A DNA stretch of 64,000 nucleotides. It comes from G965267425 sp965267425. GTDB taxonomy: Bacteria; Bacteroidota; Bacteroidia; Flavobacteriales_E; Vicingaceae. The notes beneath the pieces are model-generated. The model was not told where the DNA came from and made no database searches. It worked only from the letters and a program-made list of their open reading frames with translations. Positions 18,298 to 25,863 of the stretch are shown one piece after another (the first letter of the stretch is position 1; each line of letters begins with the position of its first letter). A program made the translations under genes and the position numbers. The stretch covers positions 744,001-808,000 of the forward strand of contig OZ253959.1 of the NCBI GenBank assembly GCA_965267425.1. Reading direction: 5' to 3'.

Positions 18298-18305
18298 TAG
18301 CTTTG
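18298..18305 (+). promoter_or_regulatory. -7 box upstream of pyrG (TAGCTTTG)
   Basis: Exact TAnnTTTG match 33 bases before the pyrG start. No convincing -33 element at the usual spacing. Confidence 0.5.
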
Positions 18306-18338
18306 AAGATCGGTAGAATTCGATAATTTTTTCGATCA

Positions 18339-19958
18339 TTGGCACAATCAACTAAATACATTTTTGTTACCGGAGGTGTAACTTCTTCGTTGGGAAAAGG
18401 AATCATAGCTGCGTCACTTGCTAAGCTTTTGCAGGCAAGAGGATATTCTGTAACCATTCAAAAATTGGATCCCTACATCAATATTGATCCAGGGACATTA
18501 AATCCGTATGAACATGGTGAATGTTATGTAACCGATGATGGAGCAGAAACCGATCTTGACTTGGGACATTACGAACGCTTTTTAGATGTTCCGACTACCA
18601 AGGCAAATAATGTTACCACAGGGAGAATTTACCGAAGTGTCATTAACAAAGAAAGAGAAGGAAAATATTTGGGTAAAACGGTGCAGATCATTCCACACAT
18701 CACGGATGAGATCAAAAACCGAATTCGAATGTTGGGAGATACCGGTGATTATGACATTGTCATAACTGAAATTGGGGGAACCGTAGGTGACATTGAGTCA
18801 CTACCATTTATTGAAGCCGTTAGGCAGATGAAATGGGAATTGGGAAATGATTGTATTGGCATTCATCTCACATTGGTTCCATTTCTTGCAGCTTCAGGAG
18901 AATTGAAAACGAAACCAACGCAACATAGCGTTAAAGCGCTATTAGAACTTGGAGTTCAACCGGATGTTCTTGTATTAAGAACGGAACGTGTACTTGGACC
19001 GGATATTAAAAACAAAGTAGCTTTATTTTGCAACATCACACCTAAATCCGTTATTCAAGCCATAAATGTTTCCACCATTTATGAAGTTCCTTTATACATG
19101 CAAAAGGAAGAATTGGATAAAGAAGTCCTTGGAAAATTAGATCTTCCGTTGAAACAAGATCCTGAACTGAAAAGATGGACGGATTTCCTTAAAAGACATC
19201 AAAATCCAAAATTTGAAGTCAACATTGGCTTGATTGGAAAATACATTGAACTGAAAGACTCGTATAAGTCGATTGCTGAATCCTTTATTCATTCTGGAGC
19301 ACAAAATGAATGCAAAATTAATTTGAAATGGATTCATAGTGAATCGATAACGGCGGACAATGTAAGTGAGAAATTGAATGACTTGCAAGGTATTCTCGTT
19401 GCTCCCGGATTTGGAAAAAGGGGATTAGAGGGCAAAATAGAAGCAGTGAGGTTTGCTCGTGAAAACAAGGTTCCATTTTTAGGAATTTGTTTGGGTATGC
19501 AATGTGCGGTCATTGAATTTGCAAGAAATGTATTGGGATTAAAAGGTGCTCATTCCACGGAGGTAGATGAAAATACTCCTCATCCCGTCATAGATATTAT
19601 GGAAAATCAAAAAAACATAACTGATCTTGGTGGGACAATGAGATTAGGGGCCTACACCTGTGTTCTTGAAAAAGATTCTTTGGCATCTAGAGCTTATGGT
19701 TCTGAAAACCTTGAAGAAAGACATCGACATCGTTATGAATTTAATAATGATTACCTCGAAAGATTTGAAAATGAAGGATTTGTAGGAGTAGGTAAAAATC
19801 CCAAAACCAATCTGGTTGAGGTAGTAGAATTAAAAGATCATCCTTGGTTCATTGGAACACAGTTTCATCCAGAATACAAGAGTACAGTCATCAACCCGCA
19901 TCCATTGTTTATTTCATTTGTCAAAGCAGCAATGGAAGTCAAAATCCCTGTTCACTAA
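18339..19958 (+). CDS. pyrG: CTP synthase
   Basis: A 539-residue enzyme that aminates UTP to CTP using glutamine and ATP. The synthetase domain begins with YIFVTGGVTSSLGKGI (residues 6-21, P-loop-like) and contains LDPYINIDPGTLNP and the UTP-binding region. The C-terminal class-I glutamine amidotransferase has nucleophile Cys384 in GICLGMQ and the His/Glu pair in TQFHPEYKS. The start codon is TTG at 18339-18341 (TTG GCA CAA TCA): no ATG fits the conserved N terminus, and the length matches the family. It is followed by yidC, which has its own promoter. Confidence 0.96.
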   Translation: MAQSTKYIFVTGGVTSSLGKGIIAASLAKLLQARGYSVTIQKLDPYINIDPGTLNPYEHGECYVTDDGAETDLDLGHYERFLDVPTTKANNVTTGRIYRSVINKEREGKYLGKTVQIIPHITDEIKNRIRMLGDTGDYDIVITEIGGTVGDIESLPFIEAVRQMKWELGNDCIGIHLTLVPFLAASGELKTKPTQHSVKALLELGVQPDVLVLRTERVLGPDIKNKVALFCNITPKSVIQAINVSTIYEVPLYMQKEELDKEVLGKLDLPLKQDPELKRWTDFLKRHQNPKFEVNIGLIGKYIELKDSYKSIAESFIHSGAQNECKINLKWIHSESITADNVSEKLNDLQGILVAPGFGKRGLEGKIEAVRFARENKVPFLGICLGMQCAVIEFARNVLGLKGAHSTEVDENTPHPVIDIMENQKNITDLGGTMRLGAYTCVLEKDSLASRAYGSENLEERHRHRYEFNNDYLERFENEGFVGVGKNPKTNLVEVVELKDHPWFIGTQFHPEYKSTVINPHPLFISFVKAAMEVKIPVH

Positions 19959-19994
19959 TTTGACATAGCGTTTTCATATATGACACGCTAAGTC

Positions 19995-20002
19995 TATCTT
20001 TG
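19995..20002 (+). promoter_or_regulatory. -7 box of yidC promoter (TATCTTTG)
   Basis: Exact TAnnTTTG match ending 21 bases before the yidC ATG at 20024. It overlaps the first codons of the longer open frame (20000) and so rules that start out. Confidence 0.6.
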
Positions 20003-20023
20003 CCACCTTTATTACCAGATTTC

Positions 20024-21916
20024 ATGGATAAAAATTCAGTCATTGGACTATTATTAATTGCAGCCATTCTCATTGGTTACACGTATATGACTGCTCCCAC
20101 GCAAGAAGAAATTGAGCAACGAAGAATTGAAAGGGAAATGGCCGCCCAGGCGGAAAAGGCTGAGCAAGCAACCCAAGATGACATCACTGCAACAGAGGCT
20201 AATGTATCAGCAGAGATTGCAGTTCAGGATACCTTGATTAGCGATTCATTGCAAAACGTAGAGCGAATTCAAAATTATGGTGTCTTTGCAAATGCGTCGG
20301 TTGGCGAATTGTCTTATTTCCAAATTGAAAATGAATTGATGATATTGACCTTGTCCAATAAAGGTGGTCGAATTGTCAATGCTGAATTAAAAGATTACAA
20401 ACGATACGATTCATCCGCTTTGTTGTTGTTTGATGAATGGAATTCAAGATTTTCACTTGATTTTTTCACAGCAGGAAATAAAAACATTACAACGGATTCC
20501 CTTTATTTTAGCACAGACGATGAGTCTTTTTCCGTTACGGGAGAAGATGTTAGAACATTTAAATTTCGTGCTTATGCCGGTTCACGGGATAAATTTTTGG
20601 AGTTTGCCTATACCATGCGAGGCAATGACTTCATGGTCGATTTTGAATTGAGTTCAAATGGTTTGCAACCCTTGTTGGCCAGGAATCAAGAAGAGTTTGA
20701 ATTGAACTGGATGATCAACGCTCCTTCACAAGAAAAGAGCATGGAGCTGCAACGTCAGGCCACCACAGTATATTACAAATACGTTGATCAGGATATTGAT
20801 TACATATCAGAAACATCTGATGACAAAGAAGACCTGGAAGCTTCCGTTCAATGGATAGCATTCAAACAACAATATTTCACGGCGGCCATAATCGCAGAGG
20901 ATCATTTCGATAAGTACAATGCGGTCATCGAAACCAAGACCGATGAAGAAAGTAAATACGTCAAACGACTTTCTACCCGATTATCCGTACCTACAGATTT
21001 TGTAGACAGAGAACCTTTTAAGACGTCCTTCTATCTTGGACCTAATCATTTTCAAACCATGTCTTCCTATGATATGGATTTGGAAAGATTAATTCCATTG
21101 GGTCCCTGGATATTTGGATGGGTAAATAGAATTGCGGTCATACCCATTTTCAACTGGTTGGATAATTACATTCTTAGTTACGGAATCATCATTTTGATTT
21201 TGACAATTATCATCAAGTTGGTGTTGTTTCCAATCACGTATAAAACGTATGTATCCAGTGCAAAAATGAGGGTGTTGAAACCAGAAATCACTGAAATTTC
21301 TGAGAAGCACAAGGATGATCCAATGAAAAAGCAACAAGCTACAATGAACCTATACAGGCAAGCCGGGGTAAATCCTTTGGCGGGCTGTATTCCGTTGCTG
21401 ATTCAAATGCCCATATTATTTGCCATGTTTCGGTTTTTCCCTGCCTCCATTGAGCTGAGACAAAAGAGTTTCCTTTGGGCAGATGATTTGTCTACATATG
21501 ACTCCATATTGGAGTTACCATTTGAAATTCCGTTGTATGGAAGCCATGTAAGTTTATTCACGTTGTTGATGGCTATTTCCATGATTTTTTATACCCGTAT
21601 GAATAACAATATGGGAATGGGAGGAGCAGGAGGAGAGGCTCAGATGGCACAAATGAAAATAATCATGTACCTTATGCCTGTGATGATGTTGTTTTTCTTC
21701 AACCGTTATTCATCTGGATTGAGTTATTATTACCTGGTGGCAAATGTGGTTACTATGGCTCAGCAATTTGCCATTAAGAATTGGATCATTGATGAAGATA
21801 AAATTCACAAGCAGATTCAAGCGAATAAGAAAAGACCGGCATCAGCAAAAAAATCGCGCTTCCAAAAAAGATTGGAAGAGATGGCCAAACAAAAAGGATA
21901 TAAACCCCAACGTTGA
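20024..21916 (+). CDS. yidC: Membrane protein insertase YidC
   Basis: 630 residues from the ATG at 20024 (MDKNSVIGLLLIAAILIGYTY). The N-terminal transmembrane helix is followed by a coiled Glu/Ala-rich stretch and a long periplasmic beta-supersandwich domain (about 80-350), then the conserved 60KD_IMP insertase core with five helices (WIFGWVNRIAVIPIFNWLDN onward, MYLMPVMMLFFFNRYSSGLS near the end). The C-terminal tail is basic (KKRPASAKKSRFQKRLEE) for ribosome contact. It inserts proteins into the inner membrane, alone or with SecYEG. The next gene starts one base after its stop, so the two are co-transcribed. Confidence 0.96.
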   Translation: MDKNSVIGLLLIAAILIGYTYMTAPTQEEIEQRRIEREMAAQAEKAEQATQDDITATEANVSAEIAVQDTLISDSLQNVERIQNYGVFANASVGELSYFQIENELMILTLSNKGGRIVNAELKDYKRYDSSALLLFDEWNSRFSLDFFTAGNKNITTDSLYFSTDDESFSVTGEDVRTFKFRAYAGSRDKFLEFAYTMRGNDFMVDFELSSNGLQPLLARNQEEFELNWMINAPSQEKSMELQRQATTVYYKYVDQDIDYISETSDDKEDLEASVQWIAFKQQYFTAAIIAEDHFDKYNAVIETKTDEESKYVKRLSTRLSVPTDFVDREPFKTSFYLGPNHFQTMSSYDMDLERLIPLGPWIFGWVNRIAVIPIFNWLDNYILSYGIIILILTIIIKLVLFPITYKTYVSSAKMRVLKPEITEISEKHKDDPMKKQQATMNLYRQAGVNPLAGCIPLLIQMPILFAMFRFFPASIELRQKSFLWADDLSTYDSILELPFEIPLYGSHVSLFTLLMAISMIFYTRMNNNMGMGGAGGEAQMAQMKIIMYLMPVMMLFFFNRYSSGLSYYYLVANVVTMAQQFAIKNWIIDEDKIHKQIQANKKRPASAKKSRFQKRLEEMAKQKGYKPQR

Positions 21917-21917
21917 T

Positions 21918-22517
21918 ATGGGAAAATGGATTTTTATATTTTTTACGGCGTGGATGTTCGGAGCTTGCTCCGGTTCGCTCTACGTTACCGAAACTACATC
22001 TGATGGTCAGGAAATCATCCGAGATGAAAACGGAACAATTATCAATGTGCAGGAAGGAAAAGTAGAACACCCTACGGAAATGCCTCCCAAGGAAAATGTA
22101 GAGAATACGAATTTATCTGAAGAGTTGTTTGTTGAGTTTAGAAGAACTTCATGTTACGGTCGATGTCCTACCTATAACGTGTATGTTTATCACGACGGAA
22201 GAGCCACTTATGAAGGTGTGCGATTTACGGATAGAACGGGTAAATGGGAAGCCGAATTAAGTGATTATCAGATGCAACACATCAAAAATCTGGCTAATGA
22301 TCACGGTTATTTCAATTTTGAGAAAAAGTATGATCGCGGCATCAGTGATGTGCCTTCTTGTTTTACTACGGTGAGTTTTGACGGTCGAACGCATTCTATT
22401 CATAATAGAACGGATGCGCCTGAACTTTTGATTTCTTTTGAAAAAAGATTGGACGATTTGTGGGAAGAACTTGAATGGGTTACTACCGAGCCAACCGGTG
22501 CTCCCGCCGAGGAGTAA
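21918..22517 (+). CDS. DUF6438-type lipoprotein
   Basis: A 199-residue predicted lipoprotein. It starts at the ATG one base after the yidC stop; the frame is open further upstream inside yidC, but that part is a shadow. The signal sequence MGKWIFIFFTAWMFGACSG ends in a lipobox-like FGAC (Cys17). The mature domain contains RTSCYGRCPTYNVYVY with Cys79 and Cys83 and RATYEG shortly after, the pattern I associate with the Bacteroidota DUF6438 domain. The function of that family is unknown. Co-transcription with yidC suggests envelope biogenesis, but this is context only. The C terminus is acidic. Confidence 0.78.
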   Translation: MGKWIFIFFTAWMFGACSGSLYVTETTSDGQEIIRDENGTIINVQEGKVEHPTEMPPKENVENTNLSEELFVEFRRTSCYGRCPTYNVYVYHDGRATYEGVRFTDRTGKWEAELSDYQMQHIKNLANDHGYFNFEKKYDRGISDVPSCFTTVSFDGRTHSIHNRTDAPELLISFEKRLDDLWEELEWVTTEPTGAPAEE

Positions 22518-22518
22518 G

Positions 22519-23280
22519 TCATTCGTCGATTTCCAATCCCGCTATTGTGGCAGCCGCCACTGAAAAAATACTTACAAATCCGGCAATAAACGACCCCAAA
22601 AACGGAATAAAAAGAAAAATTCCGAATACCGACCCTATTGTAGTTACTAAGATTTTGTTTTTACGTACAAACGAAATGCTACTTCCCATTGTTCTGTTTT
22701 GTCTTTCATTGTAGTAATCTATAAATGAGAATCCATAGAAATAAGCCGAAACAAAAAAGATGGCAAACGGAGATACAAATCCAATGATCGGTATCAGGCC
22801 AACCAATAGTAAAACCAACGTGATTGCCATTTGAATAACAAAATTACGCAGCACCACAATGATACCCCTGATGATGTTCTTAATGAATAGATTAAACTTA
22901 AAAGGGAAACGCCTTCCAGAAAAATGCTCTTCTATCACTTCTGAAAAATAGGCCATCACTGGTGAAAGTATTATCAGTGTGATATATCCTCCCACCATGG
23001 CATAAACAAAAAAGTACAATATTCGAATGCCGATGTAGAATGTATAGAACATCACTTCTTGTATCCAACTGGAATCTTTTTCCAATTCAAATAATTCTTT
23101 TGTCCAGGAAAAAACAGAATCCGTGAGCGCTTCAACAAAACTTACAGAAGCATAATATCCTATTAACAATACCAATAATTGAATAACAAACGGTATAATT
23201 AATACCCACATCAGGCCATGCTTGGTCATGACATCCATGGCCTTTACATATGCTTGAAATCCTTTTTTAACCCCTTTCAT
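22519..23280 (-). CDS. CysZ/EI24-like integral membrane protein
   Basis: A 253-residue protein with about five or six hydrophobic segments, beginning MKGVKKGFQAYVKAMDVM, a typical EI24 domain start (KGFQAYxxAxxxM), with FYGFSFIDYYNERQ near residues 192-205 as in the family. E. coli CysZ of this family is a sulfate channel, but many Bacteroidota members have no known substrate. The 3' end faces the DUF6438 lipoprotein with a single base between stops, a convergent arrangement without a visible terminator. Purine gene purB diverges upstream. Confidence 0.8.
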   Translation of the reverse strand: MKGVKKGFQAYVKAMDVMTKHGLMWVLIIPFVIQLLVLLIGYYASVSFVEALTDSVFSWTKELFELEKDSSWIQEVMFYTFYIGIRILYFFVYAMVGGYITLIILSPVMAYFSEVIEEHFSGRRFPFKFNLFIKNIIRGIIVVLRNFVIQMAITLVLLLVGLIPIIGFVSPFAIFFVSAYFYGFSFIDYYNERQNRTMGSSISFVRKNKILVTTIGSVFGIFLFIPFLGSFIAGFVSIFSVAAATIAGLEIDE

Positions 23281-23343
23281 TTTTGCAATACCTCTTGAAC
23301 TGATTTGTTAAAATAATATTTTCGTTTTAATCCGCTCAATTCG

Positions 23344-23351
23344 TAATTTTG
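23344..23351 (+). promoter_or_regulatory. -7 box of purB promoter (TAATTTTG)
   Basis: Exact TAnnTTTG match, with a TTCG about 19 bases upstream as a degenerate -33. It ends 21 bases before the purB ATG. Confidence 0.55.
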
Positions 23352-23372
23352 TAGATTCTTTTTTAACCAGAT

Positions 23373-24722
23373 ATGTCTGCATCAACACCCTTAAAAAATA
23401 TATCACCAATTGATGGTCGGTATAGTGATAAAACGCAAGAATTAAGTCAATTTTTTTCAGAAGAAGCGCTCATTCGGTATAGAGTGTTTGTGGAAATTAA
23501 GTATTTATTGGCGCTTGCTAAAATGCCTATACCAAGATTGAGCGACATTACCGAAGATCAGTGTAAACAAATTCAACAGATTTTCGATCAATTTGATGGA
23601 GCTGCGGCTGAGAAAATCAAAGAAATTGAAAAAACCACCAATCATGATGTCAAGGCCGTTGAATACTATATCAAAGAACAACTGGCAGAATTTGGATTGG
23701 ATGAAGTAATTGAATATGTGCATTTTGGCTTGACTTCTCAAGACATCAACAATACGGCAGTTCCATTGTCATTAAAAGATGGGATCAATGATCATTTCAT
23801 ACCTGAATTGCAGCACATCATTGATCAATTGAGATCAATGGGCAACCATTGGTCGGAAGTATCTATGTTGGCCAGAACTCACGGTCAACCGGCATCACCC
23901 ACAAAAATGGGTAAGGAAATTAACGTCTTCAGTGAGCGCTTGGAAGTGCAACTTGACATGTTGAAATCCATTCCGTATTCGGCAAAATTTGGAGGGGCAA
24001 CAGGAAATTTAAATGCGCATCTGGTAACGTTTCCAGATACGGATTGGCTAAAATTTGCCAATGATTTCGTAAATAATGATCTAGGGTTGAGTCGTTCGCA
24101 GACCACTACACAAATTGAGCATTACGATAACTTGGCAGCTATTTTCGACAGTTTGAAAAGAATCAATACCATCTTGATTGATCTTTGTCGGGATATCTGG
24201 ACATATATTTCCATCAATTACTTTACGCAGAAAACCAAAAAAGGCGAAATCGGTTCGTCTGCCATGCCACATAAAGTGAACCCTATTGATTTTGAAAATG
24301 CAGAGGGGAATTTGGGAATAGCAAATGCCATGTATGAATTCTTTGCATCTAAACTTCCAATTTCAAGAATGCAGCGTGATTTGACTGATTCTACGGTATT
24401 GAGGAACATTGGAGTTCCTCTGGCACACACTTTTGTAGGATTGAAATCAATCATGAAAGGACTTCACAAAATCGACCTCAACGAAAGTGCCTTACGGGCA
24501 GATTTGGAAAATAATTGGGCTGTTGTATCTGAGGCTATTCAAACTATTTTGAGACGTGAGGGAATTGAAAACCCCTATGAAGTTTTGCTCAATTTAACAC
24601 GTGGCAATCAACATATCAATGAAGAAAGCATTAAGGTATTTATAGCTTCTTTGAATGTTTCTGAAGAGGTAAAAAAAGAGCTCTTGCTAATTTCTCCACA
24701 CAACTATACCGGCATCGCCTAA
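23373..24722 (+). CDS. purB: Adenylosuccinate lyase
   Basis: A 449-residue enzyme of the aspartase/fumarase superfamily, which splits adenylosuccinate to AMP and SAICAR to AICAR, each with release of fumarate. Landmarks: N-terminal LKNISPIDGRYSDKTQEL, the substrate loop TSQDINNTA (about residues 121-129), ARTHGQPASPTKMGKE (about 166-181) and the superfamily signature GSSAMPHKVNPIDFEN (about 291-306). The N terminus and size resemble the E. coli PurB subgroup (about 456). No other purine gene is adjacent; the following gene is an independent TonB_C protein. Confidence 0.96.
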   Translation: MSASTPLKNISPIDGRYSDKTQELSQFFSEEALIRYRVFVEIKYLLALAKMPIPRLSDITEDQCKQIQQIFDQFDGAAAEKIKEIEKTTNHDVKAVEYYIKEQLAEFGLDEVIEYVHFGLTSQDINNTAVPLSLKDGINDHFIPELQHIIDQLRSMGNHWSEVSMLARTHGQPASPTKMGKEINVFSERLEVQLDMLKSIPYSAKFGGATGNLNAHLVTFPDTDWLKFANDFVNNDLGLSRSQTTTQIEHYDNLAAIFDSLKRINTILIDLCRDIWTYISINYFTQKTKKGEIGSSAMPHKVNPIDFENAEGNLGIANAMYEFFASKLPISRMQRDLTDSTVLRNIGVPLAHTFVGLKSIMKGLHKIDLNESALRADLENNWAVVSEAIQTILRREGIENPYEVLLNLTRGNQHINEESIKVFIASLNVSEEVKKELLLISPHNYTGIA

Positions 24723-24730
24723 CTACGTTA

Positions 24731-24762
24731 TTTGCTCTTTTTGGTTATACTCCTTATTTTTG
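24731..24762 (+). promoter_or_regulatory. Promoter of double TonB_C gene, possibly leaderless
   Basis: -33 TTTG at 24731-24734, 20 bases of spacer, exact -7 box TATTTTTG at 24755-24762, then only three bases (GGT) to the ATG at 24766. Since transcription starts about four to six bases after the box, the message may begin at or near the A of the ATG. Confidence 0.6.
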
Positions 24763-24765
24763 GGT

Positions 24766-25563
24766 ATGACACGATTTTTTCCTGTTTTCAGAACCTGGAT
24801 ATGGGGAATGTGTTTAGTGGCCATTCCAATTGCTTCATTCTCACAAGGTATATCTTCCATTGTTTATAAGAAGCCTGAACCCTATGGTGGGATAGAACAA
24901 TGGAAGAATTATCTCAGAAAGGCAATGATTTACCCGGATTCTTCCTTGAACCATGGAGTAGAAGGGGAAGTTGAATTTCATTTCATTGTGTCCGACAAAG
25001 GAAAGGTGAGGGGAGTTAAGGTACTTCATGAGATGAGTTTGGAAATTCAAAAGGAAGCTGAACGACTTTTTCATAAAATATTGTGGATACCCGCTATTTA
25101 TCATGAAGATTATTATGAAAGTGAAGCTACTTTCAAGATAAAATTTGACATCAAAAAATACCATAAGTGGTGTAAGAAAAGGGGGTATGTGAATTTTCCG
25201 CAATATGCACATGCAGAAAGTTCAAGTTTTAAGGTTTACGAAGAGCAAGAGTTGGATCTATTACCTCAATGTGTGTTTAAAAAAGCTGACATGCGATTGG
25301 AACATTTTTTAATGGATAATTTGCGTTACCCTTCGGAGGCTTATAGTAGAGGGTTGGAAGGGTATGTAATTATGTCGTTTGTTATTGAACCCGATGGATT
25401 GGTATCCAACATTCATGCGGAGGCTCCATTGGGTGGTGGTTGTGTGGCTGAAGCTACCAGGCTAATTGGTTTATTGACTTGGGAGCCGGGGCAGATAGAT
25501 GAAAAACGTGTCAGGACAAAAAAGAATGTGCGAATCGATTTTCAACTTCCGGTTGATCAATAG
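24766..25563 (+). CDS. Secreted protein with two TonB C-terminal-like domains
   Basis: About 265 residues. The frame also offers a TTG at 24760, but that TTG is part of the -7 promoter box, so the ATG at 24766 is used. A signal peptide (to about residue 27, ASFSQG) is followed by two TonB_C-like modules: the first has YPDSSLNHGVEGEVEFHFIV (about residues 51-70), the second has LRYPSEAYSRGLEGYVIMSF (about 188-207). In classical TonB a cytoplasmic helix and a Pro-rich spacer precede a single such domain; both are absent here. It could be a periplasmic adaptor in TonB energy transfer or an unrelated use of the fold. It is monocistronic, downstream of purB. Confidence 0.75.
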   Translation: MTRFFPVFRTWIWGMCLVAIPIASFSQGISSIVYKKPEPYGGIEQWKNYLRKAMIYPDSSLNHGVEGEVEFHFIVSDKGKVRGVKVLHEMSLEIQKEAERLFHKILWIPAIYHEDYYESEATFKIKFDIKKYHKWCKKRGYVNFPQYAHAESSSFKVYEEQELDLLPQCVFKKADMRLEHFLMDNLRYPSEAYSRGLEGYVIMSFVIEPDGLVSNIHAEAPLGGGCVAEATRLIGLLTWEPGQIDEKRVRTKKNVRIDFQLPVDQ

Positions 25564-25863
25564 CGTGGATTGAGTCTTTTTGAAACAATTATTTAATTCC
25601 TAAATTCTTAAATATTTCTTAAAATCACGTGAATATCTGAAAAAAGTGATTGACATTATTGTTATAAATAATTGATTATCAATAATTTGAATCCTCCATG
25701 TTTTGAATGAGGGAATATTTGATTGTATCTAGTTTTTGCACAATTCTGGTATTATTAAATTCATAGTAAGTGGTTACCACGTCTAGATTAGGGGGGCTTT
25801 TTAGAACGAGTTCGTAAAATAATTATTACTTTGGCAAGATAATCTTAACCGTTTTTTAACACT
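25564..25863. other. AT-rich leader region of the Omp28-like gene
   Basis: 300 bases without a gene. It contains a perfect palindrome GTGGTTACCAC (25770-25780), a GGGGGG run near 25791, and a near-consensus -7 element (TTACTTTG, about 25827-25834) ahead of the downstream ATG. The size of the region and the strong codon bias of the next gene suggest a regulated or strongly expressed promoter. No riboswitch or RNA fold is recognised. Confidence 0.45.

Noticed and set aside
21744..21917. 58-codon extension of the DUF6438 lipoprotein inside yidC
   Set aside because: It would overlap the whole yidC C-terminus and bury the signal peptide; the ATG one base after the yidC stop is a normal start.
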